This document shows positions 24,304-32,450 of a stretch of DNA of 45,657 nt, one piece after another. The DNA lies in NCBI GenBank assembly GCA_900318395.1, contig ONKL01000021.1, positions 1 through 45,657 of the forward strand, read 5' to 3'. Under the pieces are notes generated by a model. It ran no database searches, was not told the DNA's origin, and saw nothing but the letters and a program-made list of their open reading frames with translations. The translations under genes were made by a program, and so were the position numbers. Each line of letters starts with the position of its first letter. Positions within the stretch are counted from its first letter, which is position 1. Origin of the DNA: an uncultured Prevotella sp. Lineage in GTDB: Bacteria; Bacteroidota; Bacteroidia; Bacteroidales; Bacteroidaceae.

Positions 24304-24579
24304 ATGAAAACAAGACAGGAAATCATTGAAGACATCAACCCCAAGATAGCTGAGGAGTTTGATATTGAAGAGTCAGCTATCACCCCCGAGGCCAATATCT
24401 TCGAGACACTGGAACTCGACAGTATCAGCCTCATCGATCTGGTGAGTCTGGTACACGTGAACTACGGCATCAAGATTCCCAAAGAGGATATCCCGCAGAT
24501 CAAGACTTTTGGAGATCTTTACGACTATGTCGCTGCTTCAGCTGCTGACGGATCTCACGCTTGCGACGCAGATAAATAA
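24304..24579 (+). CDS. Acyl carrier protein 4
   Basis: 91 residues with the attachment motif LELDSISL and Ser40. The C-terminus (ASAADGSHACDADK) is longer than needed and runs 80 bases into the end of the convergent ABC permease gene on the other strand. It is the last gene of the cluster and of the second transcription unit. The body of the protein is normal for an ACP. Confidence 0.9.
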   Translation: MKTRQEIIEDINPKIAEEFDIEESAITPEANIFETLELDSISLIDLVSLVHVNYGIKIPKEDIPQIKTFGDLYDYVAASAADGSHACDADK

Positions 24580-25780
24580 GACGTTCCTGGGCATGTCTAC
24601 GCGAGAGTCGCAGCTGGTGACCATACACCAGACAGGCGGCTCCGAAGTAGGCTGCTACCTGAATCCATAGGCAACGTATCTCGAACAACACATCGCTGAG
24701 TGTTCCGCCAAGTGTGTTCATGCGCACGAAAGCACGGATGCCAAACGTACTGGGGAAGAGCCAGGAGATGCCTTGCCATACGCCAGGAATATTGGACTGT
24801 GGCCACGACACACCACTAAGGAACAACAAGGGCACAGAAACGAATACCATGATGAGCATGACATTCTCACGATAACGCACAAGGCATGACACCGTCATAC
24901 CAAAGAAAACACAAGCCAGCAGATAAGGTATCATCAGGGCTAGCAAATCCTGCCAGTGAATAAGCGCCAGGAAAGAGAATATCCTCGGAACAATGATCGT
25001 AAGCCACGCTGCCATGAAGATATAGATCATGATATAACACATGGCCTTACCGCCCACTATGCGGTAGACTCCCCCATAACACTTATGGATAGGCACCAGA
25101 TCCTCGAAGCGGTTACGCTCGCGGGCCGTACCTGCTGCCAGTCCGATGCCCAGCACGAGTGTCTGCTGGAGAATCAGCATGAGCACGCCAGGGATGATGA
25201 AGTTACCATAACCTCCTGCAGGATTGAAGATTGGCACATCGGCAAAGTCGAGCGGACGCGTGGTAATAAGATCCTCGCGGTCGGTATAGTTGCCTGATAC
25301 CCGTTTCTGAATCTCGGCTCCCATCGTCTGCGACACGGCAACAGATGTCTGGTAGATAGCCTTATAGGTGAGCATCAACGACATGTCGCAATAGACGCTG
25401 ACCACTCCCTGCTCCATACGGTTGATATGGGTGGCGAAATCGGAAGGTATGAAATAGATGCCCTTGGCCACCTGACGGCTGACGAGAGACTTCGCTTCCT
25501 CGATACTGCCTGCATAGGAAACAACCTTCACATCGGGAGAGGCATCACACATACGGATAAACTGACGACTCATCTGACTATGCGACTGGTCGACCACGAC
25601 AACAGGTACCTCGTGGACTACCTCATTATTGTAGATCCACGAATAAAGCAGAGGATAGACAATGGGCACGATGATGCAGAAGATCAGCACGCCCTCATCC
25701 TTAAAGACCTGCTTCAACTCCTGACGCCAGATGAAAGCAGCATCCTGTATTGCACCGTATAGCTTATGGAATATAGACAT
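24500..25780 (-). CDS. ABC-2 type permease (second)
   Basis: About 426 residues from ATG 25780; an upstream ATG at 25795 would overlap the previous gene by 32 bases. The pattern is that of ABC2_membrane_3/YhiH-type permeases: an N-terminal helix (LIFCIIVPIVYPLLYSWIY), a large outer domain (VVVVDQSHSQMSRQF onwards) and five to six helices in the second half. It is last in an operon with a TolC-like protein, an HlyD-like adaptor and another permease. No ATPase gene is present. The tail of the gene overlaps ACP 4 of the polyene cluster in antisense. Confidence 0.88.
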   Translation of the reverse strand: MSIFHKLYGAIQDAAFIWRQELKQVFKDEGVLIFCIIVPIVYPLLYSWIYNNEVVHEVPVVVVDQSHSQMSRQFIRMCDASPDVKVVSYAGSIEEAKSLVSRQVAKGIYFIPSDFATHINRMEQGVVSVYCDMSLMLTYKAIYQTSVAVSQTMGAEIQKRVSGNYTDREDLITTRPLDFADVPIFNPAGGYGNFIIPGVLMLILQQTLVLGIGLAAGTARERNRFEDLVPIHKCYGGVYRIVGGKAMCYIMIYIFMAAWLTIIVPRIFSFLALIHWQDLLALMIPYLLACVFFGMTVSCLVRYRENVMLIMVFVSVPLLFLSGVSWPQSNIPGVWQGISWLFPSTFGIRAFVRMNTLGGTLSDVLFEIRCLWIQVAAYFGAACLVYGHQLRLSRRHAQERLIYLRRKREIRQQLKQRHSRKDLQKS

Positions 25781-26933
25781 AAGTGAGCATTGCATTTTTA
25801 ATCTTCGACATGACGAGCCAAGGCAATAGGCTGAAAGCCAGCAGGGCCGCGATGTGGAGCCAGGCTTCTATGACTGGGAAACCGTTGAACACGGTAATCT
25901 GGTACACCATATAATAATGGCGCAGGGGGAAGAGCGATGAGAGCGACTGGATAGCGCCGTCCATGCCCATCACAGGGAAGGTAAAGCCCGCCAGTGAGAA
26001 ACTGAGCACAGCCCAAAGCGAGCAGACACTCATCGACATACGCAGCGAGGGTATCAATCCGAAGGCAAAGATACCGAAACCGATGGAAGCAAACACCTCG
26101 AGCAAACCCAGGAAAATGATATCCCACACATCGCCCTGATGGGGGAAATGGAGATAGCCGAAGAGGTAGAACTCATAGACGAAGATCATCGTCAGCCAGA
26201 TGAGTGCCTGAGGAAGATATTTGCCCAGAATGGCCACCACCATATTACCATCGGCCACTTTCAGCCACTCCTTGCCACGTCCGAACTTCAGTTCCATTCC
26301 CAAGGAATAGGCCGAGATGAGGAACATGAACAGCATCATGACACCTGTAACCAGTACCGTCGAGAGATAGGCGTTATAGTTCGTCCAAGGATTGGCTATC
26401 TGATGCAGATCGATACGGATGGGCTGAAGAAATGTCATCATCTGTTCTTGCGTATAGCCCTTGGCACGCATCGTGGCCTGACCCACAGCAGCAGAACCAA
26501 GGTTGGAGATGGTCTTCAGATCTTTCATCAGCAGCGAACCCGACATCACCGAGGCCATATTATAATAATAGGATATCTTAGGCCTGCGACTGGAGAGCAA
26601 CTCATCGGTGGTTCCCTTGGGAATATAGAGAAACGCATAGATCTGGTTCTCATGAATGGCGCGACGAGCCTCAGCCACCGATGGATAATGAGCCACGACG
26701 CGTGAACTCTGGAAAGCATCGAGACGACGGATTAGTCCACGTGATGTGGATGTATTGTCAAGGTCGACGACACCAACAGGCATATCCTCTGGCAGACCCT
26801 CGTCCATCATCGTAGTGAAAAACAGCATCGCCAGCAAAGGGAATACCACCATGCTGATAAGGTAAATGCGATTCACACGGAGAATCTTGCATTCACGCTT
26901 CGCTACCTGCCATATATTAAAGAGGTATTTCAA
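25764..26933 (-). CDS. ABC-2 type permease (first)
   Basis: 389 residues with the same plan as its neighbour: N-terminal helix (YLISMVVFPLLAMLFF), an outer domain containing VGVVDLDNTSTSRGLIRRL, and several helices from about residue 190. The apparent start is TTG 26933, preceded by AGAGAGAGAA, a good purine-rich ribosome site. It follows the HlyD-like gene by 9 bases. The two permeases would form the membrane part of a pump with the HlyD-like adaptor and the TolC-like channel. Confidence 0.88.
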   Translation of the reverse strand: MKYLFNIWQVAKRECKILRVNRIYLISMVVFPLLAMLFFTTMMDEGLPEDMPVGVVDLDNTSTSRGLIRRLDAFQSSRVVAHYPSVAEARRAIHENQIYAFLYIPKGTTDELLSSRRPKISYYYNMASVMSGSLLMKDLKTISNLGSAAVGQATMRAKGYTQEQMMTFLQPIRIDLHQIANPWTNYNAYLSTVLVTGVMMLFMFLISAYSLGMELKFGRGKEWLKVADGNMVVAILGKYLPQALIWLTMIFVYEFYLFGYLHFPHQGDVWDIIFLGLLEVFASIGFGIFAFGLIPSLRMSMSVCSLWAVLSFSLAGFTFPVMGMDGAIQSLSSLFPLRHYYMVYQITVFNGFPVIEAWLHIAALLAFSLLPWLVMSKIKNAMLTYVYIP

Positions 26934-26942
26934 TTCTCTCTC

Positions 26943-27929
26943 TTAATTCTTAATGATCAACGACATGCCCGGGCGCAGACCGTCGAGCTGATCTACAGGA
27001 CGAGCCTTCACCTCAAAGGTCTTCAGATCGTACTGACCATTAGCCTTTGTGGCCTTCCATACAGCGTAAGAACCCTGATCCTTCAAATAGTACACCTTCA
27101 TCTTGATATCCTTGTTGAATGCAGGTACGAAAGCTGTAAACTCAGAACCAACTTTCATGCCGTTGAGCTGGTCCTCACGCACATTGAACGTGCCCCACAT
27201 GTCCTGCATCACGGCAATCGACATGATGGGAGAACCTGTGCCTACGAGTTCGCCTACCTTCGGATAGACATCGCTTACCTCACCTTCCATCTGGGCTGTC
27301 TGCACAGTCTCGTGGATATAGGAGTTCACTTCCTGTACGGCACCCTTGGCACGACCCACCTGAGCGGCGGCTGCCATTTTGTCCTCCACACGGGCACCGT
27401 TGACAGCCATATCATACTGGCTCTGGGCTGCCTTCATCTGAGCCTCCATCGCCTTGTAGTTGGCGTAGACCTCATCGCGCTTCTGGGCACTCATCACACC
27501 CTCGTCGTAGAGACGCTGGATACGGGTATATGACTTCTCAGCAATCTCAAAACCTGCCTTGGCCTGCTGCAGCACACTGTAGGCACCCTGAATCTGCTCC
27601 TTGCGGGCACCGTTCTGTGCCTTCAGCTCCAAAGCTGCCGCAGCACTCTGGGCACTTTGAGCCTGTTCCATCTTCGCACGCACATCAGGGGCATCGAGGA
27701 TGGCCAGCGTATCGCCCACCTTCACAAAATCGCCCTCCTTCACACGGAGTTCGAGGATACGTCCTGGCACCTTACTTGACACACGATACTCTGACACTTC
27801 CACCTGGCCCTGGATAACTTCCGGATCATGGTCGAAGGCAAAGAATCCTATCACTGCTACAATAATCACGACTGCCACAAAACCTGCGATGGCGAGTAGA
27901 ATGTTGTTATGTTGAATTTTTGCTGACAT
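26943..27929 (-). CDS. HlyD-family periplasmic adaptor protein
   Basis: 328 residues: a single N-terminal helix (about 10-32), a lipoyl-like half motif (VSSKVPGRILELRVKEGDFVKVGD), a coiled-coil hairpin (about 75-205), the second lipoyl half (GEVSDVYPKVGELVGTGSP) and a beta-barrel region. This is the usual order of membrane fusion proteins that link an inner-membrane pump to TolC. It lies between the TolC-like gene and the first permease. The substrate is unknown; export of the neighbouring polyene product is possible but not shown. Confidence 0.9.
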   Translation of the reverse strand: MSAKIQHNNILLAIAGFVAVVIIVAVIGFFAFDHDPEVIQGQVEVSEYRVSSKVPGRILELRVKEGDFVKVGDTLAILDAPDVRAKMEQAQSAQSAAAALELKAQNGARKEQIQGAYSVLQQAKAGFEIAEKSYTRIQRLYDEGVMSAQKRDEVYANYKAMEAQMKAAQSQYDMAVNGARVEDKMAAAAQVGRAKGAVQEVNSYIHETVQTAQMEGEVSDVYPKVGELVGTGSPIMSIAVMQDMWGTFNVREDQLNGMKVGSEFTAFVPAFNKDIKMKVYYLKDQGSYAVWKATKANGQYDLKTFEVKARPVDQLDGLRPGMSLIIKN

Positions 27930-27934
27930 GATTA

Positions 27935-28003
27935 TATTGAACTATTTGAATTTTTTAATTGTTACATTTTTACATTCTTACATTTTTGAATTGTTACATT
28001 GTA
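27935..28003 (-). repeat. Octamer tandem repeat (AATGTAAN) between TolC-like and HlyD-like genes
   Basis: On the minus strand units such as AATGTAAC, AATGTAAG and AATGTAAA repeat with an 8-base period. Each carries ATG and TAA. It is a further linker family with the same logic as those in the polyene operon. Confidence 0.7.
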
Positions 28004-28006
28004 ACC

Positions 28007-29497
28007 TTACTCCAGCGTTCCCAACGCCTTCTGCAGATCAACCTGTGAAAGCCGGACATCAATCTCGGCATCGATCTTCTGCGACTGTGCCTGTAGCCAG
28101 GCGGTCTGTGCCTCCATCACGGTGGCAGGCGTAATGACTCCCTCACTGAAGCCAAGATTTGCTATACGCAGATTCTCATCAGCACGCTGTATATTGGACT
28201 GGGCCATCGTGAGCTTCTTATTGGCCTCGTCTACCTTGAAGGTATTCTGGTTGACCTGCAATTCAATCAGCTCACGGGCTTCCGCGAGTTCGAGACGAGC
28301 TATGCTCGTGGCACCTTTAGAGGCACGTACCTTATACATGACGTCGCCCCAGTTCCAGATGGGGACTCGCATCATGACACCTACGTGCCAGAACCCACGG
28401 AACTTATTCTCGAAGCCATTGAAGAGACTGGGATTGCTCACAGCGTAACCACCCGTCAAGAGCACCTGGGGCAGATTGCCTGCACGTAGCACGTTCGTCG
28501 CCTGTTTCGACAGGTCTACACTGTTTTGTAACATCTTCAGCTCAGGACGGTTCGTCACGGCCTGATCCACGTTGAGTTCAGGGGTAAGCTGCACGACAGC
28601 AATCTGCTCAGCCTGCTCATCCTCGAGGGTCACCGCCTCGTTAAGGGGCAGTCCGCAAAGCTGATTCAACAACATGCGCGAGAGCACCAAACCGTCGTTG
28701 ACCTTTACCAATGTCATTTCGGCCTCGTTTACCTTCACGTCGACACTCAGGCCATCACTCCTCGTAGCCACGCCCTCTTCTATCATCTTATGAACATCAC
28801 TGCTGAGCTTCTGCACAAGGTCACGATAGCTCTCGGCCAGTTTCTTTTTATGATAGAGTGACACCACCTGCCAGTAGGCTTGATCGATGCGGTAAAGGGT
28901 TGCCTGACGACGAGCCTCCAAGGAGTGACTTGCCATCTTCTCCTGAATGTCAGCCATCTTGTTGAGCGCAATGATACTGCCACCCATAAAAATGGGCTGA
29001 CTCAGCATGATGGAGCCAGCAAATATATTGCGGGTATCTGTATCGAAAGCATCCACGATCTTCTGCCCCAGACCATTCAGCGCAGTCTCAAGCGTAGGAC
29101 CCAGTTTCCCCATGACAGCAGCCAGCTTAGGCTCCTGCTGCATCATCGGACCCAGGCTCTGTGTGATACCTGATCCTAATGCCGTACCAAGGCTACCAAA
29201 CTCAGCCTTCTGAGTCTCACTCAACAGAGAAATCGGCTCACTGGTAAACTCGTAAGTACCAATGGCACTCACATGTGGCAAGTACTTAGTGCGCGCCGAT
29301 CTGCGGAGGTTGGCTGCTACGCCTTGTTTCAGTTTCGAGACGCCCAGTTGCTTATTGTTGCGCAGGGCCATCTGCCGACAACTGTCGAGCGAGAGTATTC
29401 TTTGAGCTCCAGAGTTGAAAGGTAAAAAGGTAAAAAGGTAAAAAGGTAAAAACCATTTTACCCAACCCTTTGCCATCCTTAATCCTTTCCTATTCAT
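28007..29497 (-). CDS. TolC-like outer membrane efflux protein
   Basis: 496 residues with the outer membrane efflux protein pattern: mature start ILSLDSCRQMALRNNKQLGVSK, long helices, and an internal repeat of the same kind around LNVDQAVTNRPELKMLQNSV. The second half ends near SEGVITPATVMEAQTAWLQAQ, a typical motif. Residues 16-27 of the signal peptide (FLPFYLFTFLPF) are encoded by four copies of an 8-base repeat. A change in repeat number would shift the frame, so expression may be phase variable. Confidence 0.88.
   Translation of the reverse strand: MNRKGLRMAKGWVKWFLPFYLFTFLPFNSGAQRILSLDSCRQMALRNNKQLGVSKLKQGVAANLRRSARTKYLPHVSAIGTYEFTSEPISLLSETQKAEFGSLGTALGSGITQSLGPMMQQEPKLAAVMGKLGPTLETALNGLGQKIVDAFDTDTRNIFAGSIMLSQPIFMGGSIIALNKMADIQEKMASHSLEARRQATLYRIDQAYWQVVSLYHKKKLAESYRDLVQKLSSDVHKMIEEGVATRSDGLSVDVKVNEAEMTLVKVNDGLVLSRMLLNQLCGLPLNEAVTLEDEQAEQIAVVQLTPELNVDQAVTNRPELKMLQNSVDLSKQATNVLRAGNLPQVLLTGGYAVSNPSLFNGFENKFRGFWHVGVMMRVPIWNWGDVMYKVRASKGATSIARLELAEARELIELQVNQNTFKVDEANKKLTMAQSNIQRADENLRIANLGFSEGVITPATVMEAQTAWLQAQSQKIDAEIDVRLSQVDLQKALGTLE
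29421..29452 (-). repeat. Four perfect octamers inside the TolC-like signal peptide
   Basis: Four exact copies of GGTAAAAA on the plus strand, read as TTTTTACC on the coding strand. Three units (24 bases) encode eight residues, giving the hydrophobic core of the signal peptide. The unit is not a multiple of three. Confidence 0.95.
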
Positions 29498-29525
29498 ATC
29501 GTTACAAATTAACTATTATCACTAT

Positions 29526-30398
29526 TTACTTAAAAGCAAAACTTTTCGTTCCTATCATATTACCATCGGCAAAGACGCTCACACGGTAATCGCCTGCCTC
29601 AAGCATCTGCGACACGTTCCAATAGACTGCCACAGGCGTTTCCTCACCCGTATATTCGATGGTCTTCTTGGCAGAGCATTCCAACTGGCGGTTCTCGTAA
29701 GCGAAAGTACCGCCACCGCCAAGCACATTGCCACCGGGGTTCTGTATACGCACATACACCGTACGGTTGCCATTCGAAGCCGTCACGTTCTTTGTTATCA
29801 CGAAACTAGTCTTCATCTGTGTGCAGTCCTTCAGTTTCTTGGCATCCTTGCCACGCTTGTTCAACAGCTGCAGGCTGATGTTCGTCGCATCGAGCTGCGC
29901 AGCGATGGCCACCTTCTGCGATAGCGAAGCTTTCTCACTGCTCAGTCCGGCTACCTGCTGGGTGCGCTGCTCGAGCTCTGCCTTCACGGTGGTATTCTCC
30001 TGTTTCAGGCTCTCGTTCAGACGATTCAGCGAATCAATCTGCATCACATAGTCGCGCAACACGGCACGCACGGTAGCAAGCTCCCTCTTCAGACGGGCTA
30101 TCTCGCGGGCATCAGAGGCTTTCACACGCTTCAGTTCCTCGAGCAACTGCTGTGTCTTCATCTGTTCCTCTGTCAACTGCTGGATGATCGAGTCATTATT
30201 AATCTGCGTCTTCATCTCACTATACTGCAGTGCGAATCGCTCATATTCATTTTCCATCTCCTGCTTGTCGAGTTCAGCCAGTTCCTGCATATCCTGATTC
30301 ACCTGTTTCTGCTCCTGAAGGCTCAGAAACAGCCAGACCGAACCTGCCATCAAGGCGAGGATAACGAGCACTAATGGAATCAAAATCTTCTTATTCAT
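29526..30398 (-). CDS. Membrane-anchored coiled-coil protein of unknown function
   Basis: 290 residues. A signal-anchor helix (about 6-27) is followed by a long coiled coil (about 30-180, rich in Glu, Gln and Leu) and a beta-rich C-terminal domain (about 195-290) with a Gly-rich turn (NPGGNVLGGGGTF). I do not recognise a named family. A promoter precedes it directly, and the gap to the TolC-like gene is only 28 bases, so it appears to head the efflux operon. It might space or stabilise the pump in the periplasm, which is a guess. Confidence 0.8.
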   Translation of the reverse strand: MNKKILIPLVLVILALMAGSVWLFLSLQEQKQVNQDMQELAELDKQEMENEYERFALQYSEMKTQINNDSIIQQLTEEQMKTQQLLEELKRVKASDAREIARLKRELATVRAVLRDYVMQIDSLNRLNESLKQENTTVKAELEQRTQQVAGLSSEKASLSQKVAIAAQLDATNISLQLLNKRGKDAKKLKDCTQMKTSFVITKNVTASNGNRTVYVRIQNPGGNVLGGGGTFAYENRQLECSAKKTIEYTGEETPVAVYWNVSQMLEAGDYRVSVFADGNMIGTKSFAFK

Positions 30399-30446
30399 AA
30401 TGAAAAAAACGACGTTCTTTGATATTACCTTTTATAATTTCGGATG

Positions 30447-30477
30447 CAAAATTATATAATATAAACGAGATTACAAA
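30447..30477 (-). promoter_or_regulatory. Promoter for the coiled-coil/efflux operon
   Basis: On the minus strand TTTG (30477-30474), a 19-base spacer and TAATTTTG (30454-30447). It is divergent from the cyd promoter 28 bases away. Confidence 0.75.
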
Positions 30478-30505
30478 AGATTTTTGCAATTTTATACCTT
30501 ATTTA

Positions 30506-30537
30506 TTTGGAAGTTAAATAGAAATAACTTATATTTG
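30506..30537 (+). promoter_or_regulatory. Promoter for the DUF4492-cydAB operon
   Basis: TTTG at 30506-30509, a 20-base spacer and TATATTTG at 30530-30537. The expected start of transcription is close to 30544, only about 8 bases before the ATG at 30552, giving a very short leader. Confidence 0.8.
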
Positions 30538-30551
30538 CAAAATAAAATCCT

Positions 30552-30782
30552 ATGTCTATGCGAAAAGAAAGTTTTCTCTATAGAGCCTACGACCTTTACT
30601 CCGATGGCTTCCGCCACATGCGCCTGGGTCGTACGTTGTGGACTATTATCCTCATCAAGCTGTTTATTATCTTCGCAGTGCTGAAATTGTTTTTCTTCCC
30701 TAATTTCCTCAAGCAGCATGCCCTGGGCGACGAAGCGGGCTTTGTCGCTACAGAACTCACTGATCGCGCGGTGAAAGATTAA
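30552..30782 (+). CDS. DUF4492 protein associated with cytochrome bd
   Basis: 76 residues with one hydrophobic helix (about 31-50, WTIILIKLFIIFAVLKLFFF) and a Tyr/Arg-rich start (FLYRAYDLYSDGFRHMRLG). DUF4492 proteins are known to be encoded in front of cydA in Bacteroidetes and some Campylobacterota. It may be a small accessory subunit or assembly factor of the oxidase. It lies 33 bases before cydA with a short 'attaaa' repeat between them. Confidence 0.85.
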   Translation: MSMRKESFLYRAYDLYSDGFRHMRLGRTLWTIILIKLFIIFAVLKLFFFPNFLKQHALGDEAGFVATELTDRAVKD

Positions 30783-30815
30783 ACATTAAAGATTAAACAT
30801 TAAATTTCAGATATT

Positions 30816-32411
30816 ATGTTCAACAATCTCTTCTTAGACATTGATGCCGGAACCATCAACTGGTCGAGAGCGCAATTCGCCCTCACGGCAATCTATCACT
30901 GGCTCTTTGTGCCCCTGACCCTTGGACTGGCGGTCATCATGGGCATCATGGAGACCTATTATTATCGTACGAAGGATCAGTTCTGGAAAGACACTGCCAT
31001 CTTCTGGCAGAAGCTTTTTGGGGTGAACTTCGCCATGGGAGTAGCTACGGGCATCATTCTCGAGTTTGAGTTTGGTACCAACTGGAGCAACTACTCTTGG
31101 TTCGTAGGCGATATCTTCGGTGCGCCGCTGGCCGTCGAGGGTATTGTGGCTTTCTTCATGGAGTCGACCTTCGTGGCTGTGATGTACTTTGGTTGGAAGA
31201 AGGTATCACCGGGCTTCCACCTGGCCTCTACCTGGCTCACAGGTCTGGGTGCCACGATCTCTGCCTGGTGGATTCTTGTGGCCAATGCCTGGATGCAGTA
31301 TCCCGTAGGTTGCGAGTTCAACCCCGACACGATGCGTAATGAGATGGTATCGTTCTTTGAGGTAGCCCTCTCGCCCTTCGCCATCAGCAAGTTCTGCCAT
31401 ACCGTCACTTCAGCCTGGATCATCGGAGCGGTCTTCTGCGTAGGTGTCAGCTGTTGGTATCTCATGAAGAAGCGCGACACGAAACTTGCCCTTGAGAGTA
31501 TGAAGATCGGCGCATGGGTGGGACTCGTTGGCGCTCTGCTGGCAGGAGCCACAGGACATAAGTCGGCACAGGATGTAGCCGCTGTGCAGCCCATGAAACT
31601 GGCTGCCATGGAGGCACTCTACAATGGTGGCACCGATGTGGGACTGACGGCTGTGGCCTGGGTGAACCCGTTCGTGCAACCCGACTATACAAATGAGGAG
31701 TCGGCACCGCTGAAGATTGAGATGCCTTACGCCCTCTCCTTTATGGCCACCAACGATTTCCACGGTTTCGTGCCAGGTGTCAATGATATCCTCAATGGCT
31801 ATACCACCCCCGACGGTAAGGTAGAACCCTCCATCGACGAGAAGATCGAACGGGGCAAGAAAGCCATCGCCGCCCTTGCTGCCTATCGTCAGGCGAAATT
31901 CAATTCGAGCGACGACGGCACGACGGCTGCCTACCAGTTGTCTGTGCTCAAGGAGAACATGCCCTACTTCGGCTATGGCTATATCCGCGACAAGAGTGAG
32001 GTGGTGCCCTTCATTCCCATCAACTTCTGGGCATTCCGCATCATGGTGGGTTTCGGTTGTCTGATTATCCTTTTCTTCGCTGTGGTGCTGGCTGGTGCCT
32101 ATGGTTTCCCGAAAGGACTGTGGCAGAAGCGCTCTATCGAGAATCTGCCAGCCTGGCATTATTGGGTAGCCATCGCCCTCATCCCGCTGGCTTATATCGC
32201 CTCAGAGAGTGGCTGGCTTGTAGCAGAGTTCGGACGTCAGCCCTGGACCATCCAAGACATGCTCCCCACGTGGGCAGCCGTCAGCGATCTCCAGTCGTCA
32301 AGCGTTGCCATCACCTTCTTCCTCTTCCTGATTCTATTCTCCACGATGCTCGCCGTCGAGATCAACATTCTGTTGAAGCAGATCAAGAAAGGTCCTGAGT
32401 ACTCGGAATAA
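30816..32411 (+). CDS. cydA: Cytochrome bd ubiquinol oxidase subunit I
   Basis: The 531-residue subunit of the bd-type terminal oxidase takes electrons from quinol and reduces oxygen at low tension without proton pumping. Visible are the heme-ligand region with His28 in YHWLFVPLTLG, FGTNWSNYSWFVGDIFGAPLA, CHTVTSAWIIG with the second His ligand, and the signature GRQPWTIQDMLPT near the end. The loop between helices (quinol loop) carries KVEPSIDEKIERGKKAIAAL. About nine membrane helices are expected. It forms an operon with DUF4492 and cydB and fits life in a gut-like, nearly anoxic habitat. Confidence 0.97.
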   Translation: MFNNLFLDIDAGTINWSRAQFALTAIYHWLFVPLTLGLAVIMGIMETYYYRTKDQFWKDTAIFWQKLFGVNFAMGVATGIILEFEFGTNWSNYSWFVGDIFGAPLAVEGIVAFFMESTFVAVMYFGWKKVSPGFHLASTWLTGLGATISAWWILVANAWMQYPVGCEFNPDTMRNEMVSFFEVALSPFAISKFCHTVTSAWIIGAVFCVGVSCWYLMKKRDTKLALESMKIGAWVGLVGALLAGATGHKSAQDVAAVQPMKLAAMEALYNGGTDVGLTAVAWVNPFVQPDYTNEESAPLKIEMPYALSFMATNDFHGFVPGVNDILNGYTTPDGKVEPSIDEKIERGKKAIAALAAYRQAKFNSSDDGTTAAYQLSVLKENMPYFGYGYIRDKSEVVPFIPINFWAFRIMVGFGCLIILFFAVVLAGAYGFPKGLWQKRSIENLPAWHYWVAIALIPLAYIASESGWLVAEFGRQPWTIQDMLPTWAAVSDLQSSSVAITFFLFLILFSTMLAVEINILLKQIKKGPEYSE

Positions 32412-32450
32412 TTGTTAATATTTTACTCTGTCTAAATACATTATTTATCT

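Larger units (their letters stand above)
652..24579 (+). other. Aryl-polyene/flexirubin-like type II PKS biosynthetic gene cluster
   Basis: About 25 plus-strand genes, mostly overlapping or separated by tens of bases: ketoreductase, three ketosynthases, two hotdog dehydratases, four ACPs, thioesterase, acyl ligase, methyltransferase, acyltransferases, LolA-like carrier and MMPL exporter. This set matches the core of aryl polyene loci. The tandem CrtI-like oxidoreductases, the esterase and the SMR-like protein are additions relative to the enterobacterial locus as I know it. No starter-unit gene or phosphopantetheinyl transferase is seen. The cluster type is well supported; the product is unknown. 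Confidence 0.8.
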
